Of a DNA stretch of 36,068 nucleotides, positions 1 to 7,604 are shown piece by piece. Position 1 is the first letter of the stretch; every line of letters begins with the position of its first letter. The translations under genes were made by a program, and so were the position numbers. The notes under the pieces were generated by a model. That model saw only the letters and a list, made by a program, of their open reading frames with translations, was not told the DNA's origin and did no database searches. This DNA is from Umezawaea endophytica. GTDB lineage: Bacteria > Actinomycetota > Actinomycetes > Mycobacteriales > Pseudonocardiaceae. The DNA lies in NCBI RefSeq assembly GCF_025061645.1, contig NZ_JANYMP010000018.1, forward strand, positions 174,982 through 211,049, given 5' to 3'.

Positions 1-3
1 CGC

Positions 4-1599
4 TCAGGTGAGGCCGCTGCCGATGCCGGTCATCGACCGGACCTCCATCTCCGCCTGCTTGACCGGGTCCGCCTTGGTGCGGCTGAACAGGGTGCCCAGC
101 CAGCCGCAGACGAACGACAGGGGGATGGAGACGATGCCGGGGTTGCCCAGCGGGAACCAGTGGAAGTCGACCTCGGGGAAGATGGAACTCGGCGCGCCCG
201 ACATGGCCGGTGAGAAGATGATCAGCACCAGGCACGACGAGAGCCCGCCGTAGATGCTCCACAGGGTTCCCGACGTGTTGAAGCGCTTCCAGAACAGCGA
301 GAAGATGATCGTCGGCAGGTTCGCCGAGGCCGCCAGCGCCAGTGCCAGCGCCACCAGGAACGCCACGTTCTGGCCGCTGGCCGCGATGCCGCCGACGATC
401 GACAGCAGGCCCACCGCGATGGCGGTCAGCCGGGCGACCCTGACCTCCGAGCGGGGGTCGGCGGTGCCGCGCTTGATGACGTTGGCGTAGACGTCGTGGG
501 CGAACGACGCCGACGCGGTGAGGGTCAGGCCCGCGACCACGGCGAGGATGGTGGCGAAGGCCACCGCCGCGACGATGCCGAGCAGGACCGCGCCGCCCAC
601 CTCGAACGCGAGCAGCGGCGCGGCCGAGTTCTCGCCGCCCGGTGCCGCCGCGATGGTCTCCGAGCCGACCAGGGCGAGCGCGCCGAAGCCGATGACGAGC
701 GTGCACAGGTAGAAGGTGGCCATGAGCATCGTGGCCCAGACGACCGAGCGGCGGGCCTCGCGGGCGTTCGGCACGGTGTAGAAGCGCATCAGCACGTGGG
801 GGAGGCTGGTGACGCCGAGCACCAGCGACAGCGCCAGCGAGACGAAGTCGAGCTTCGACAGCTCACTGCCGCCGTAGAGGGCGCCGGGGTCCAGCACGCT
901 CTCGCCGAGCGGGGTGTTCCGGGAGCCGGTCTCCATGATGGCCGAGAGGCTGAAGCCGAACTTGCCCAGCAGGAAGATGGTCATGAAGCTGACGCACAGC
1001 AGCAGGAGCACGGCCTTGATGATCTGCACCCACGTGGTGCCCTTCATGCCTCCCACCAGCACGTACAGCACCATGACGACACCCACCACGGCGATGACGA
1101 TGCCCTGGCCCACCCGGCCCTGGACGTTGAGGAGCAGTGCCATCAGCGCGCCCGCGCCCGCCATCTGCGCGACCATGTAGAACAGCGAGATCACCAGCGT
1201 CGCGTTCGCCGCCGCCGCCCGGACCGGGCGCTGCCGCATCCGGAACGAGAGGACGTCGCCGAGCGTGAAGCGGCCGGTGTTGCGCAGGCGCTCCGCGATC
1301 AGCATGAGGCCCATGAGCCAGGCGACCACCCAGCCGACGGAGTACAGGAAGCCGTCGTAGCCGTGCACCGCGATGCCGCCGGAGATGCCCAGGAACGAGG
1401 CCGCGGACAGGAAGTCGCCGGACAGCGCGATCCCGTTCTGCGGGCCGGTGAAGCTGCTGCCCGCCGCGTAGTAGTCCGCCGCCGTCGTGTTGCGGGTGCT
1501 CGCGCGGTACACGACGTACAGGGTGATGAGGACGAACACGGCGAACACGCTGATGTTGATCGCCACGTTGCCGCCCGTGGCTGGCCCGTCCACCCGCAC
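4..1599 (-). CDS. actP: Sodium:solute (acetate/monocarboxylate) symporter, ActP/MctC type
   Basis: A 531-aa inner-membrane transporter of the solute:sodium symporter family, expected to take up acetate or related monocarboxylates with a cation. The sequence shows about 13 hydrophobic segments. Family-like stretches include AADYYAAGSSFTGPQNGIA and GDFLSAASFLGISG near the N terminus and AFATILAVVAGLTLTASASF in the middle. The open frame runs further upstream, but that extension is arginine-rich and overlaps the DUF485 gene. I chose GTG at 1599 because GAGGAG sits 5 nt before it and overlaps the end of the upstream gene. Length is normal for ActP. The upstream partner is a DUF485 protein with a 2-nt gap, the same arrangement as yjcH-actP in E. 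coli and mctBC-like pairs in actinobacteria, so they are almost certainly one operon. The substrate is inferred from family and context. Confidence 0.93.
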   Translation of the reverse strand: MRVDGPATGGNVAINISVFAVFVLITLYVVYRASTRNTTAADYYAAGSSFTGPQNGIALSGDFLSAASFLGISGGIAVHGYDGFLYSVGWVVAWLMGLMLIAERLRNTGRFTLGDVLSFRMRQRPVRAAAANATLVISLFYMVAQMAGAGALMALLLNVQGRVGQGIVIAVVGVVMVLYVLVGGMKGTTWVQIIKAVLLLLCVSFMTIFLLGKFGFSLSAIMETGSRNTPLGESVLDPGALYGGSELSKLDFVSLALSLVLGVTSLPHVLMRFYTVPNAREARRSVVWATMLMATFYLCTLVIGFGALALVGSETIAAAPGGENSAAPLLAFEVGGAVLLGIVAAVAFATILAVVAGLTLTASASFAHDVYANVIKRGTADPRSEVRVARLTAIAVGLLSIVGGIAASGQNVAFLVALALALAASANLPTIIFSLFWKRFNTSGTLWSIYGGLSSCLVLIIFSPAMSGAPSSIFPEVDFHWFPLGNPGIVSIPLSFVCGWLGTLFSRTKADPVKQAEMEVRSMTGIGSGLT

Positions 1600-1601
1600 C
1601 G

Positions 1602-2021
1602 CTACTCCTCGACGATTCCGGCCAGCTCGCGGACCGCGCTGACCTGCGGGTCCAGCCTGCGCTTCGCGTAGCGCGCGTAGGACAGGGTCAGGGCCACCGT
1701 CGTGACGAACTGCAACAGGCCGAGCAGGATCCCGACGTTGACCACGCCCAGCACCCTGGTGCTCATGAAATCGTGCGCGTACGCCGACGCGATCACGTAC
1801 GTGAGGTACCACGCGAGGAACAGAGCGGTCATCGGGAAGATGAATAGGAGAGCCCGCCTGCGCAGCGCCGTGAATTCCTCACTCTGTTGGATGGCGACGA
1901 AGTCGGGATTGCCTTCGTCGTCTACCAACAACGGCTTCGAGGGTTCGTCGAATGTGGCGAACCCGCGCCCGCGATTAGGTGTCTGCCGCGAATCAAGGGG
2001 TCGCGGCACGGCTTTCGTCAT
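1602..2021 (-). CDS. DUF485 small membrane protein, symporter partner
   Basis: A 139-aa protein with two predicted membrane helices (around ALLFIFPMTALFLAWYLTYV and GVVNVGILLGLLQFVTTVAL), the hallmark of the DUF485 (YjcH/MctB) family. These proteins are encoded just before ActP-like symporters and are thought to assist them; the molecular role is not settled. ATG at 2021 was chosen because GGAGG lies 6 nt upstream; the frame continues upstream but is low-complexity and arginine-rich. The N-terminal 50 residues are polar and probably cytoplasmic. Translation is likely coupled to the symporter, whose start lies 2 nt after this stop. The gene is divergent from the conservon kinase gene across a 340-nt gap. 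Confidence 0.9.
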   Translation of the reverse strand: MTKAVPRPLDSRQTPNRGRGFATFDEPSKPLLVDDEGNPDFVAIQQSEEFTALRRRALLFIFPMTALFLAWYLTYVIASAYAHDFMSTRVLGVVNVGILLGLLQFVTTVALTLSYARYAKRRLDPQVSAVRELAGIVEE

Positions 2022-2361
2022 CGTGGTCCTCCACGGGGATTCCGGCGGGAGCGGTCGACGCGACGACCGGGAGCCGGCGGCGCACAGCGTAGCTGGGCGA
2101 GCCGTGGAGTCAACCGGATGGCCCAGGTACGGGTTGCCCGATCGTCCACGTCCGCACCGTTCGGTCTGCTCCCCACTACTCCATTCGGTGACAATCTTGC
2201 GCGTTGGTCGTTGTCGGGGGCCTGACCCTCGCCTACCATCATCCGACGACATCGCCGCCGCGAATCACGACCCGCTAGCGAAACACAACATCGATTTCAA
2301 ACAGCTAACCGCGCCCAACCCGCGCGGTGATCGCTCGACTACCGACCTTGGGGTCCATCCG
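2022..2361. other. 340-nt intergenic region between divergent DUF485 and cvnA genes
   Basis: No protein or RNA gene is supported here. It must carry the promoters of both divergent units. One promoter-like pair on the plus strand is listed separately. I found no convincing minus-strand promoter and no long inverted repeat. Confidence 0.6.
2211..2239 (+). promoter_or_regulatory. Candidate promoter of the conservon (cvnABC)
   Basis: TTGTCG (2211-2216) and TACCAT (2234-2239) are separated by 17 nt, a good match to a housekeeping-type actinobacterial promoter. Transcription would start near 2246, leaving a leader of roughly 115 nt before the chosen cvnA start at 2362. This is a visual match only. 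Confidence 0.4.
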
Positions 2362-4797
2362 GTGACTGTGCAGAACCGTGTTCGATGGCGGTGGGCCACC
2401 GTGGTGGACTGGCGCAATTGGCGACTTCCGGTCAAGGTCGCCGCGGTGCTGCTGGTTCCCGTCGCGGTCGCCGTCGGCACGGGTGTCCTCCAGATCCGCG
2501 GCTACGTCGTGCGCGCCGACTCCTACGCCTCCATCGGCAAACTGGTCACGCTGCGTTCCGCGCTGACCCCGTTGGTCGCCGCCGTCCAGGACGAGCGGGC
2601 CCACCAGGCCGACCGCGTCGACGGCGCGTCACCGGAGGCGAACGCCTTCCACGAGCGCGGAGCCGTCACGACCCGCGCGTTCGAACTCGTGCGCGGCCTC
2701 GCGGAAGACCCCGGCACACCCGTCGGCGAGGTCGCCTCCGCCCGGTTCGCCGAGGTCACCACCCAGGTCAACGCGCTGCCGCAGCTCCGGCAGTCGATCG
2801 ACGCCGGTTCGGACGTGTCGGTCTCGGTCATCGCCTACACGACCGTCCTGCGCTCGATGCTCGACTTCGACCAGGCGCTGGTCAACGAGTTCGGCGACGC
2901 CACGCTGGCGAGCACCGGCGGCGCGCTGCACAACCTCCAGATGGCGGGCGAGCAGTTGTCGCTCCAGCACGCGGTGCTCCTCGCCGGGGTGAGCCGCGGC
3001 CGCGTCCTCGACTCCGAGGCCACGATGCTGGACCAGTCGCAGCTCCGCTACCTGGACCGGGTCGCCGACTTCGCCGCGCTCGCGACGTCGGGGCAGCGCG
3101 ACCTGCGGACCCAGACCGTGAACGGCCGCGACGTCCTGGACCGCGACCGGATGGTGCGGGACGCCCTCACCACCGTCGCCACCGCGGACGACCCGGACCC
3201 GCCCGCCCTCGCGACGAAGGTCTCGATCGGTGACTGGGAGACCGCCTCCCACGCCACCGACACGCTCGTCAACAAGGTGCTCGTCAGCCTGGAGGGCGAG
3301 CTGGCGGACACCGTCGCGACCCTCCAGGACGAGACCAGCGACCAGGCGGGCCTCATCTCGATGGTGCTGCTGGCCTCGTTGCTGGCCGCCGTCGGCGTCG
3401 GCGTCGTCTTCGGCAACAACATGATCCGCTCGCTGCTGACCCTGCGGCGCACCGCGCTGCACGTCGCCCAGCACCAGCTACCCGAACTCGTCGCCGACCT
3501 CCGCGAGGAGGGCGCGAGCGAGGTCGTCATCGAACCGGTGGCCGTGCACACGACCGAGGAGTTCGGCCAGCTCGCCCGCGCGTTCGACGCGGTGCACCAG
3601 CAGGCCGTCGGCTCCGCCGTCGAGCAGGCCCGGCTGCGCGGCGGCCTGCGCAACACCTTCGTCAACCTGTCCCGCCGCAGCCAGGGCCTGGTGGAGCGGC
3701 AGCTCCGGTTGATGGAGGAGCTGGAGCGCAAGGAGGAGAACCCGCAGCAGCTCGCGAACCTCTTCAAGCTCGACCACCTCGCGACCCGGATGCGGCGCAA
3801 CAACGAGAACCTGATGGTGCTGTCCGGCACCGACGTGACCCGCCGGTTCAGCAAGCCGATCCCGCTCGGCGACGTGCTGCGCGCGGCGGCGTCGGAGATC
3901 GAGCACTACCAGCGGGTCGTCGTGCAGACCACGCCGCAGGTGGAGGTCGTCGGCTACGCCGCCAGCGACCTCGTGCGGCTCATCGCGGAACTGCTGGACA
4001 ACGCCACCGCGTTCTCGCCGCCCCGCAGCCACGTCGTGATCGTCGGGCGGCCCCGTAACGGCGGCGGCGTCGTGATCGACGTGATCGACGAAGGCGTCGG
4101 CATGGCACCACCGGAGTTGGAGGCGGCGAACGTGCGGCTGCGCTCCGTGGACACCGACGAACTCCCCGCGTCCAGGCAGATGGGGCACTTCGTCATCGCC
4201 AGGCTCGCCGCCCGGCACCAGGTCGAGGTGACGCTGGTCGACCAGGGCCCGCACCGCGACGGGCTGCGCGCGGTCGTCGGCGTGCCGCCGGAACTGATCC
4301 GCCAGCCCAGCGCCACGGCGCCCACCGTGGTCGACGCCCTGCCCTCACCCGCCGCGCGCCGCGCACAGGCCGTGCCGTCCGCCCGACCGAGGCCCGGCGC
4401 CACACCGGCACCCGGCAACGACGGGGAGTGGTCCTCGTTCCGCGGCAAGGCCGTCGACGACGACGACCCGTCCGCGGCCACCCGTGCCGTCTGGTTCAAG
4501 GGCAAGCTGCCCACCGGAGAGGCGCCCCGGCACCGGCTCGACGACGCGGCCGACCCCGCCGCTCCCCGGACGAACGGCGTCAAGCCCGACCCGACCCCGG
4601 AACCGGACTCCGAGGTCGACTTGCCGAAGCGCAGACCCAGGGGCAACCTCGTCGCTGGGCGTCCGGATCCAGGGGGCGCCGCACCCGCACGGCGGGATCC
4701 GAACGCGACACGCGGCTTCCTCTCGAACTACCAGACCGGAATCCGGCAAGGTGTGCGGGATTCCGGCGATCACCGTCCCGCACAGGAGAACCCATGA
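2362..4797 (+). CDS. cvnA: Conservon sensor histidine kinase CvnA (nitrate/nitrite-sensing domain type)
   Basis: An 811-aa membrane histidine kinase-like protein, the first gene of a conservon. Residues about 23-45 form TM1. An extracytoplasmic helical region of about 280 residues resembles the nitrate- and nitrite-sensing (NIT) domain. TM2 is near 331-352, followed by a HAMP-like linker. A dimerisation segment LFKLDHLATRMRRNNENL contains His472. The ATPase part has an N-box (AELLDNATAFSPP, about 542-554) and a G1 box (DEGVGM). The second G box is degenerate (RQMGHFVIARLA), as often seen in CvnA proteins, so kinase activity is uncertain. A proline/alanine-rich, probably disordered tail covers about 650-811. 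GTG at 2362 is the first plausible start before TM1, though its ribosome site is weak. The stop overlaps cvnB by 4 nt (ATGA). In Streptomyces, conservon proteins form a membrane complex reminiscent of G-protein-coupled signalling. Confidence 0.9.
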   Translation: MTVQNRVRWRWATVVDWRNWRLPVKVAAVLLVPVAVAVGTGVLQIRGYVVRADSYASIGKLVTLRSALTPLVAAVQDERAHQADRVDGASPEANAFHERGAVTTRAFELVRGLAEDPGTPVGEVASARFAEVTTQVNALPQLRQSIDAGSDVSVSVIAYTTVLRSMLDFDQALVNEFGDATLASTGGALHNLQMAGEQLSLQHAVLLAGVSRGRVLDSEATMLDQSQLRYLDRVADFAALATSGQRDLRTQTVNGRDVLDRDRMVRDALTTVATADDPDPPALATKVSIGDWETASHATDTLVNKVLVSLEGELADTVATLQDETSDQAGLISMVLLASLLAAVGVGVVFGNNMIRSLLTLRRTALHVAQHQLPELVADLREEGASEVVIEPVAVHTTEEFGQLARAFDAVHQQAVGSAVEQARLRGGLRNTFVNLSRRSQGLVERQLRLMEELERKEENPQQLANLFKLDHLATRMRRNNENLMVLSGTDVTRRFSKPIPLGDVLRAAASEIEHYQRVVVQTTPQVEVVGYAASDLVRLIAELLDNATAFSPPRSHVVIVGRPRNGGGVVIDVIDEGVGMAPPELEAANVRLRSVDTDELPASRQMGHFVIARLAARHQVEVTLVDQGPHRDGLRAVVGVPPELIRQPSATAPTVVDALPSPAARRAQAVPSARPRPGATPAPGNDGEWSSFRGKAVDDDDPSAATRAVWFKGKLPTGEAPRHRLDDAADPAAPRTNGVKPDPTPEPDSEVDLPKRRPRGNLVAGRPDPGGAAPARRDPNATRGFLSNYQTGIRQGVRDSGDHRPAQENP

Positions 4798-5225
4798 CCT
4801 CACCGCGGTCTCGCCAGGTGGACCAGTTCGGCTGGTTGATCACCAACTTCACCGAGCGCGTTCCGGGGGTCGCGCACGCCGTCGTGATCTCCGTGGACGG
4901 CCTGCTGCTCACAGCGTCCTCCGGCCTGCCGGGCCAGCGCGCCGACCAGCTCTGCGCCATCGCGGCAGGCGTCACCAGCCTCGCGCAGAGCGCGGCGAAC
5001 TTCTTCGACGGCGGCGGCGTGCTCCGCTCGGTCGTCGAGATGCAGCACGGGATCATGCTGCTGATGTCCGTCCGCGACGGATCGTGCCTCGCGGTGCTCG
5101 CCGCGCCGGACAGCGACGTGGGCCAGGTCGCCTACGAGATGACCGTCGTGGTGGACCAGGTCGGCCAACTCCTCACGCCGGAACTCCGTGCGGAGCTGCA
5201 CGGAGCCACCAGGATGTCGGCGTGA
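4794..5225 (+). CDS. cvnB: Roadblock/LC7 protein CvnB of conservon
   Basis: A 143-aa cytoplasmic protein of the Roadblock/LC7 (MglB-like) family, which usually acts as a dimeric regulator or scaffold for small Ras-like GTPases. The opening FGWLITNFTERVPGVAHAVV and the stretch ISVDGLLLTASSGLP are characteristic, with GVLRSVVEMQHGIMLLMSV as the central sheet. ATG 4794 overlaps the cvnA stop (ATGA), and cvnC starts 7 nt after this stop, so all three are one operon. The expected partner GTPase CvnD is not encoded in this window. Confidence 0.93.
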   Translation: MTSPRSRQVDQFGWLITNFTERVPGVAHAVVISVDGLLLTASSGLPGQRADQLCAIAAGVTSLAQSAANFFDGGGVLRSVVEMQHGIMLLMSVRDGSCLAVLAAPDSDVGQVAYEMTVVVDQVGQLLTPELRAELHGATRMSA

Positions 5226-5232
5226 GGCGGTT

Positions 5233-5730
5233 ATGACCGGACCGGACTCCGAGCAGTCGTTCGCGGACCTCCTCAACGGGATCACCCTCGCGGGCGGTTC
5301 GCGCAGGGGGCGCAAGGGCAAGAAGGACACGCCCGCCGCGCAGAAGATCAGCCTGCCCGCCCAGCCGGTGGCCACGCCGTCGGACGACGTGGAGGAGTCC
5401 GCGGCGATCGTCCGGCCCTACTCGTGGACCGGTGGTCGTACGACGTCCGATTTCCAGTTGGAGATCGAGACCATGGTCAGCGTCGGCGAGGAGCTGTACG
5501 CGGGCCCGATCAAAGCCGAGTACCAGGACGTGATGGCCCTGTGCGAGGGGCCGCGTTCCGTCGCCGAGGTCGCCGCCCTGCTCGGCATCCCGCTCGGTGT
5601 GGCCAAGGTGCTGCTCGGCGACATGGCCGAGCGCGGCCTGCTCGACGTGCACGCGACCGCCGTCGTCGACGGCGACATCCCCGACCTCGGCCTGATGGAA
5701 CGCGTCCTCAGCGGTCTCCGCAAGCTCTGA
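5233..5730 (+). CDS. cvnC: DUF742 protein CvnC of conservon
   Basis: A 165-aa protein with a DUF742 domain, the third conservon component. The family signature is visible as IVRPYSWTGGRTTSDFQLEIE, followed by a winged-helix-like segment with CEGPRSVAEVAALLGIPLGVAKVLLGDMAERGLL. The first 60 residues are polar, with a lysine/arginine-rich patch. ATG 5233 has GAGG (5224-5227) about 5 nt upstream, overlapping the cvnB stop. In canonical conservons the GTPase CvnD follows or overlaps this gene; here the operon stops and the next gene (100 nt away) is unrelated. The function is probably protein-protein interaction or DNA binding, but this is not established for this member. Confidence 0.92.
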   Translation: MTGPDSEQSFADLLNGITLAGGSRRGRKGKKDTPAAQKISLPAQPVATPSDDVEESAAIVRPYSWTGGRTTSDFQLEIETMVSVGEELYAGPIKAEYQDVMALCEGPRSVAEVAALLGIPLGVAKVLLGDMAERGLLDVHATAVVDGDIPDLGLMERVLSGLRKL

Positions 5731-5769
5731 AGCACCCACCTCGACCTACCGCGATGGCGGCTGCCCTCC

Positions 5770-5810
5770 TTGACGTGTAACCCCACATGGGGGTATTCAT
5801 GGGGTTACAC
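5770..5810 (+). promoter_or_regulatory. Palindromic promoter/operator of the Clp-N-repeat gene
   Basis: A perfect inverted repeat, GTGTAACCCC (5775-5784) and GGGGTTACAC (5801-5810), with a 16-nt centre. The centre holds a further ATGGGGGTA, so the site can be read as three copies of an ATGGGG(G/T)TA-like element, the left one inverted. A promoter-like pair TTGACG (5770-5775) and TATTCA (5794-5799, spacing 18) lies inside it, so a bound protein would block transcription. The chosen start codon is 23 nt further on. The downstream protein has a ribbon-helix-helix-like N terminus, so autoregulation is a reasonable inference. Confidence 0.6.
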
Positions 5811-5832
5811 GATCGGGAAGGGGTTCCCAGCC

Positions 5833-6555
5833 ATGCCGAAGATCAACGTCTACCTGCCGGACGAGCTGGCCGAGGCGGTCAAGGAGTCGGGTGTGCCCGT
5901 CTCGGCGGTCTGCCAGCGGGCGCTGGAGGAGTCGGTGAAGCGGGTGACCGCCATCCGGGCCGTCGTGCTCGACGACCTGGCGTCCGACGCCGCGTCGTTG
6001 CAGCTCTCGCGCTTCACCCAGCGCACCCGCGACGTCATCGCGCTCGCCGTGGCACGGGCGCGGGCTCAGGGGGCCGTGCACGTCGGCACCGAGCACCTGC
6101 TGCACGGGATGCTCGCCGAGGGCGCCAACCTCGCGCTGCACGTGCTGCGCGCGATCGAGGTCGACCCGGACCGGGTGGCGCGCGAGCTGGCCCGTCGCGA
6201 GCCCACCGACGGCGGGAACACCCCGGAGCGCTTCGGCGGTGACGCCGCGAACGCGCTGGTGCTGACCGTCACCGAGGCGCTCACGCTCGGTCACAACTAC
6301 GTCGGCTGCGAGCACCTGCTCCTGGGCCTGGTCGCGGAGCCCGACGGCGTGGGCGGTCAAGCCCTGCGCGCCGCTGGGGTCGACCTCCGCGGTGCCCGCG
6401 CGGCCGTCGTCGCGGCGTTGGCGGGTTACGTCCACCTCCGCGCCCAGCCCACGGGGGCGGAGGACGTGGCGTCCGCGCTGCGCCGGGAACTCGCCCCGCT
6501 GATCGACCGCCTCGACCGGGTGGAGCGCCATGTCGGGCTCGTCGCCGAGGACTGA
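5833..6555 (+). CDS. Clp-N-repeat protein with ribbon-helix-helix-like N terminus
   Basis: A 240-aa protein. Residues 1-40 (MPKINVYLPDELAEAV and QRALEESVKRV) look like a ribbon-helix-helix DNA-binding or antitoxin-type segment. Residues about 60-215 hold two Clp-N (ClpA/ClpC N-terminal) repeats, recognisable from RDVIALAVARARAQG, VGTEHLLHGMLAEG and the second copy NYVGCEHLLLGLVAEPDGVG. There is no AAA+ ATPase domain, so it is not a Clp chaperone. It may be a substrate adaptor, a stress sensor, or a regulator tied to Clp. A coiled-coil-like C terminus follows (ALRRELAPLIDRLDRVERHV). ATG 5833 is chosen over an upstream ATG that lies before the palindrome because family members begin with MPKINVYLP. 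Proteins of this type are common and poorly studied in actinomycetes. Confidence 0.85.
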   Translation: MPKINVYLPDELAEAVKESGVPVSAVCQRALEESVKRVTAIRAVVLDDLASDAASLQLSRFTQRTRDVIALAVARARAQGAVHVGTEHLLHGMLAEGANLALHVLRAIEVDPDRVARELARREPTDGGNTPERFGGDAANALVLTVTEALTLGHNYVGCEHLLLGLVAEPDGVGGQALRAAGVDLRGARAAVVAALAGYVHLRAQPTGAEDVASALRRELAPLIDRLDRVERHVGLVAED

Positions 6556-6559
6556 CGCC

Positions 6560-6607
6560 GTGGTGCGGGTCCTGCTCGCCGTGCTCGTGGTGATCGCGCT
6601 CGTGTGA
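6560..6607 (+). CDS. Possible 15-aa hydrophobic micropeptide
   Basis: A tiny frame, GTG GTG CGG ... TGA, encodes VVRVLLAVLVVIALV, almost entirely aliphatic. It starts 4 nt after the Clp-N gene stop, in another frame, with GAGGA (6547-6551) 8 nt before the first GTG. It could be a coupled membrane micropeptide. It could equally be chance, since GC-rich sequence produces such strings readily. Confidence 0.2.
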   Translation: MVRVLLAVLVVIALV

Positions 6608-6608
6608 G

Positions 6609-7403
6609 CTAGTGGCCGATGATCGCGGCCAGCGCGGAATGGAGTGCGCCGGGATTGTCGACCATCGGGAAATGGCCGGAATCCGGAATGGCGAACGTGG
6701 TCGATTCGTCGAGCAGCGGAACGAGGTGCCCGGCCCGGTCGCCCAGCGCGCCGTACAGGTGGGCGGCGCGCGGCAGGGCCCGGTACCACCCGAGCAGCTT
6801 CCCGCTGTCCGCCCACTCGACCAGCGACCGGGAGCTCTCGTGGACGGCGGCGGGTGCGCACGTCGCCGTCCAGTCGCCCCACGCGCGCAGGTCCGCCTCG
6901 GGCGCCGACCGCAGCGAGTCGACGAACCGGTGGAACTCGTTGACCGCGAAGTCCTCCAGTTCCAGGTCGGCGATCTGCCTGCTGACCAGGCCCGCGTCCT
7001 CGCCGACCAGGGTGGCCTCGACGCTGGTGAACGTGACCAGGCCCTTCGTGCTGCCCTGCGCCGCGATCAGGCCGACCGCCCCGCCGAGGCCGTGCCCGAC
7101 GACGTGCAGCCGGAGCGGGGCCAGGCGGGCCACGACGCGGATGACCACGTCCGCGTAGGCCTCCAGCGTGTGCGGGCCCGTGACCAGCGGCGCGGTGCGG
7201 CCGTGGCCGGGCAGGTCGATCGCGCACGTCGTGAGGTGGGCCAGCGCGGGGGACTCCACGACGCCCGCGAAGCTCTCCTTGGTGGAGCTGAGGCCGTGCA
7301 GCAGCAGGACGACGTCCGGTCCGGCGGGCCTGATGTCCGCGACGACGTCGACGACCGCTCCGCCGTGGTCGACGGGAATGGCCTGGTTCAGGAGGAGGTT
7401 CAT
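6609..7403 (-). CDS. Alpha/beta-hydrolase fold protein lacking the nucleophile serine
   Basis: A 264-aa cytoplasmic alpha/beta-hydrolase. The oxyanion-hole motif LLLHGLSS (33-40), the strand-4 motif IDLPGHGRT (62-70) and the C-terminal catalytic-type histidine in DSGHFPMVDNP (His244) are present. The nucleophile elbow, normally G-x-S-x-G, reads G-H-G-L-G, with glycine at residue 105 (codon GGC at 7089-7091). AGC serine would be one transition away. The protein may therefore be inactive, or may work without a classical nucleophile. ATG 7403 was chosen because it opens directly into the fold, though its ribosome site is weak; an upstream GTG at 7436 would add 11 residues. It is divergent from a MarR-type regulator that probably controls it. 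Confidence 0.85.
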   Translation of the reverse strand: MNLLLNQAIPVDHGGAVVDVVADIRPAGPDVVLLLHGLSSTKESFAGVVESPALAHLTTCAIDLPGHGRTAPLVTGPHTLEAYADVVIRVVARLAPLRLHVVGHGLGGAVGLIAAQGSTKGLVTFTSVEATLVGEDAGLVSRQIADLELEDFAVNEFHRFVDSLRSAPEADLRAWGDWTATCAPAAVHESSRSLVEWADSGKLLGWYRALPRAAHLYGALGDRAGHLVPLLDESTTFAIPDSGHFPMVDNPGALHSALAAIIGH

Positions 7404-7507
7404 CGTCCGGCTTCTGTCGTCTGGGGCTCGGGGCACAGTCGGGTGTTCATCGGGACGTTGCTGGATGACCTTGACCCGTGTTCATTCTTTCGCGTTGATT
7501 ATTCGCG

Positions 7508-7571
7508 CCGATTATCGATTTCTTCCGCACTACTGCGGGCTGCTTGCCAAGATCGATAATCGGGCTACTAT
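7508..7571 (+). promoter_or_regulatory. Paired operators and promoter of the MarR/GbsR-type regulator
   Basis: CCGATTATCGAT (7508-7519) and ATCGATAATCGG (7552-7563) form a perfect 12-bp inverted repeat 32 nt apart. Each half is itself nearly palindromic (CGAT-T-ATCG and CGAT-A-ATCG), so these look like two operator sites about four helical turns apart. The right-hand copy lies between TTGCCA (7544-7549) and TACTAT (7566-7571), spacing 16, which looks like the regulator promoter. This arrangement suits autorepression by a dimeric winged-helix protein, and possibly control of the divergent hydrolase. Confidence 0.6.
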
Positions 7572-7604
7572 GGCTTCAGTGTTGACCGAAACCAAGGAGT
7601 CCTC

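Noticed and set aside
5731-6555. The gene after cvnC as the missing CvnD GTPase
   Set aside because: It has no P-loop or GTPase motifs; it is a Clp-N-repeat protein with its own promoter.
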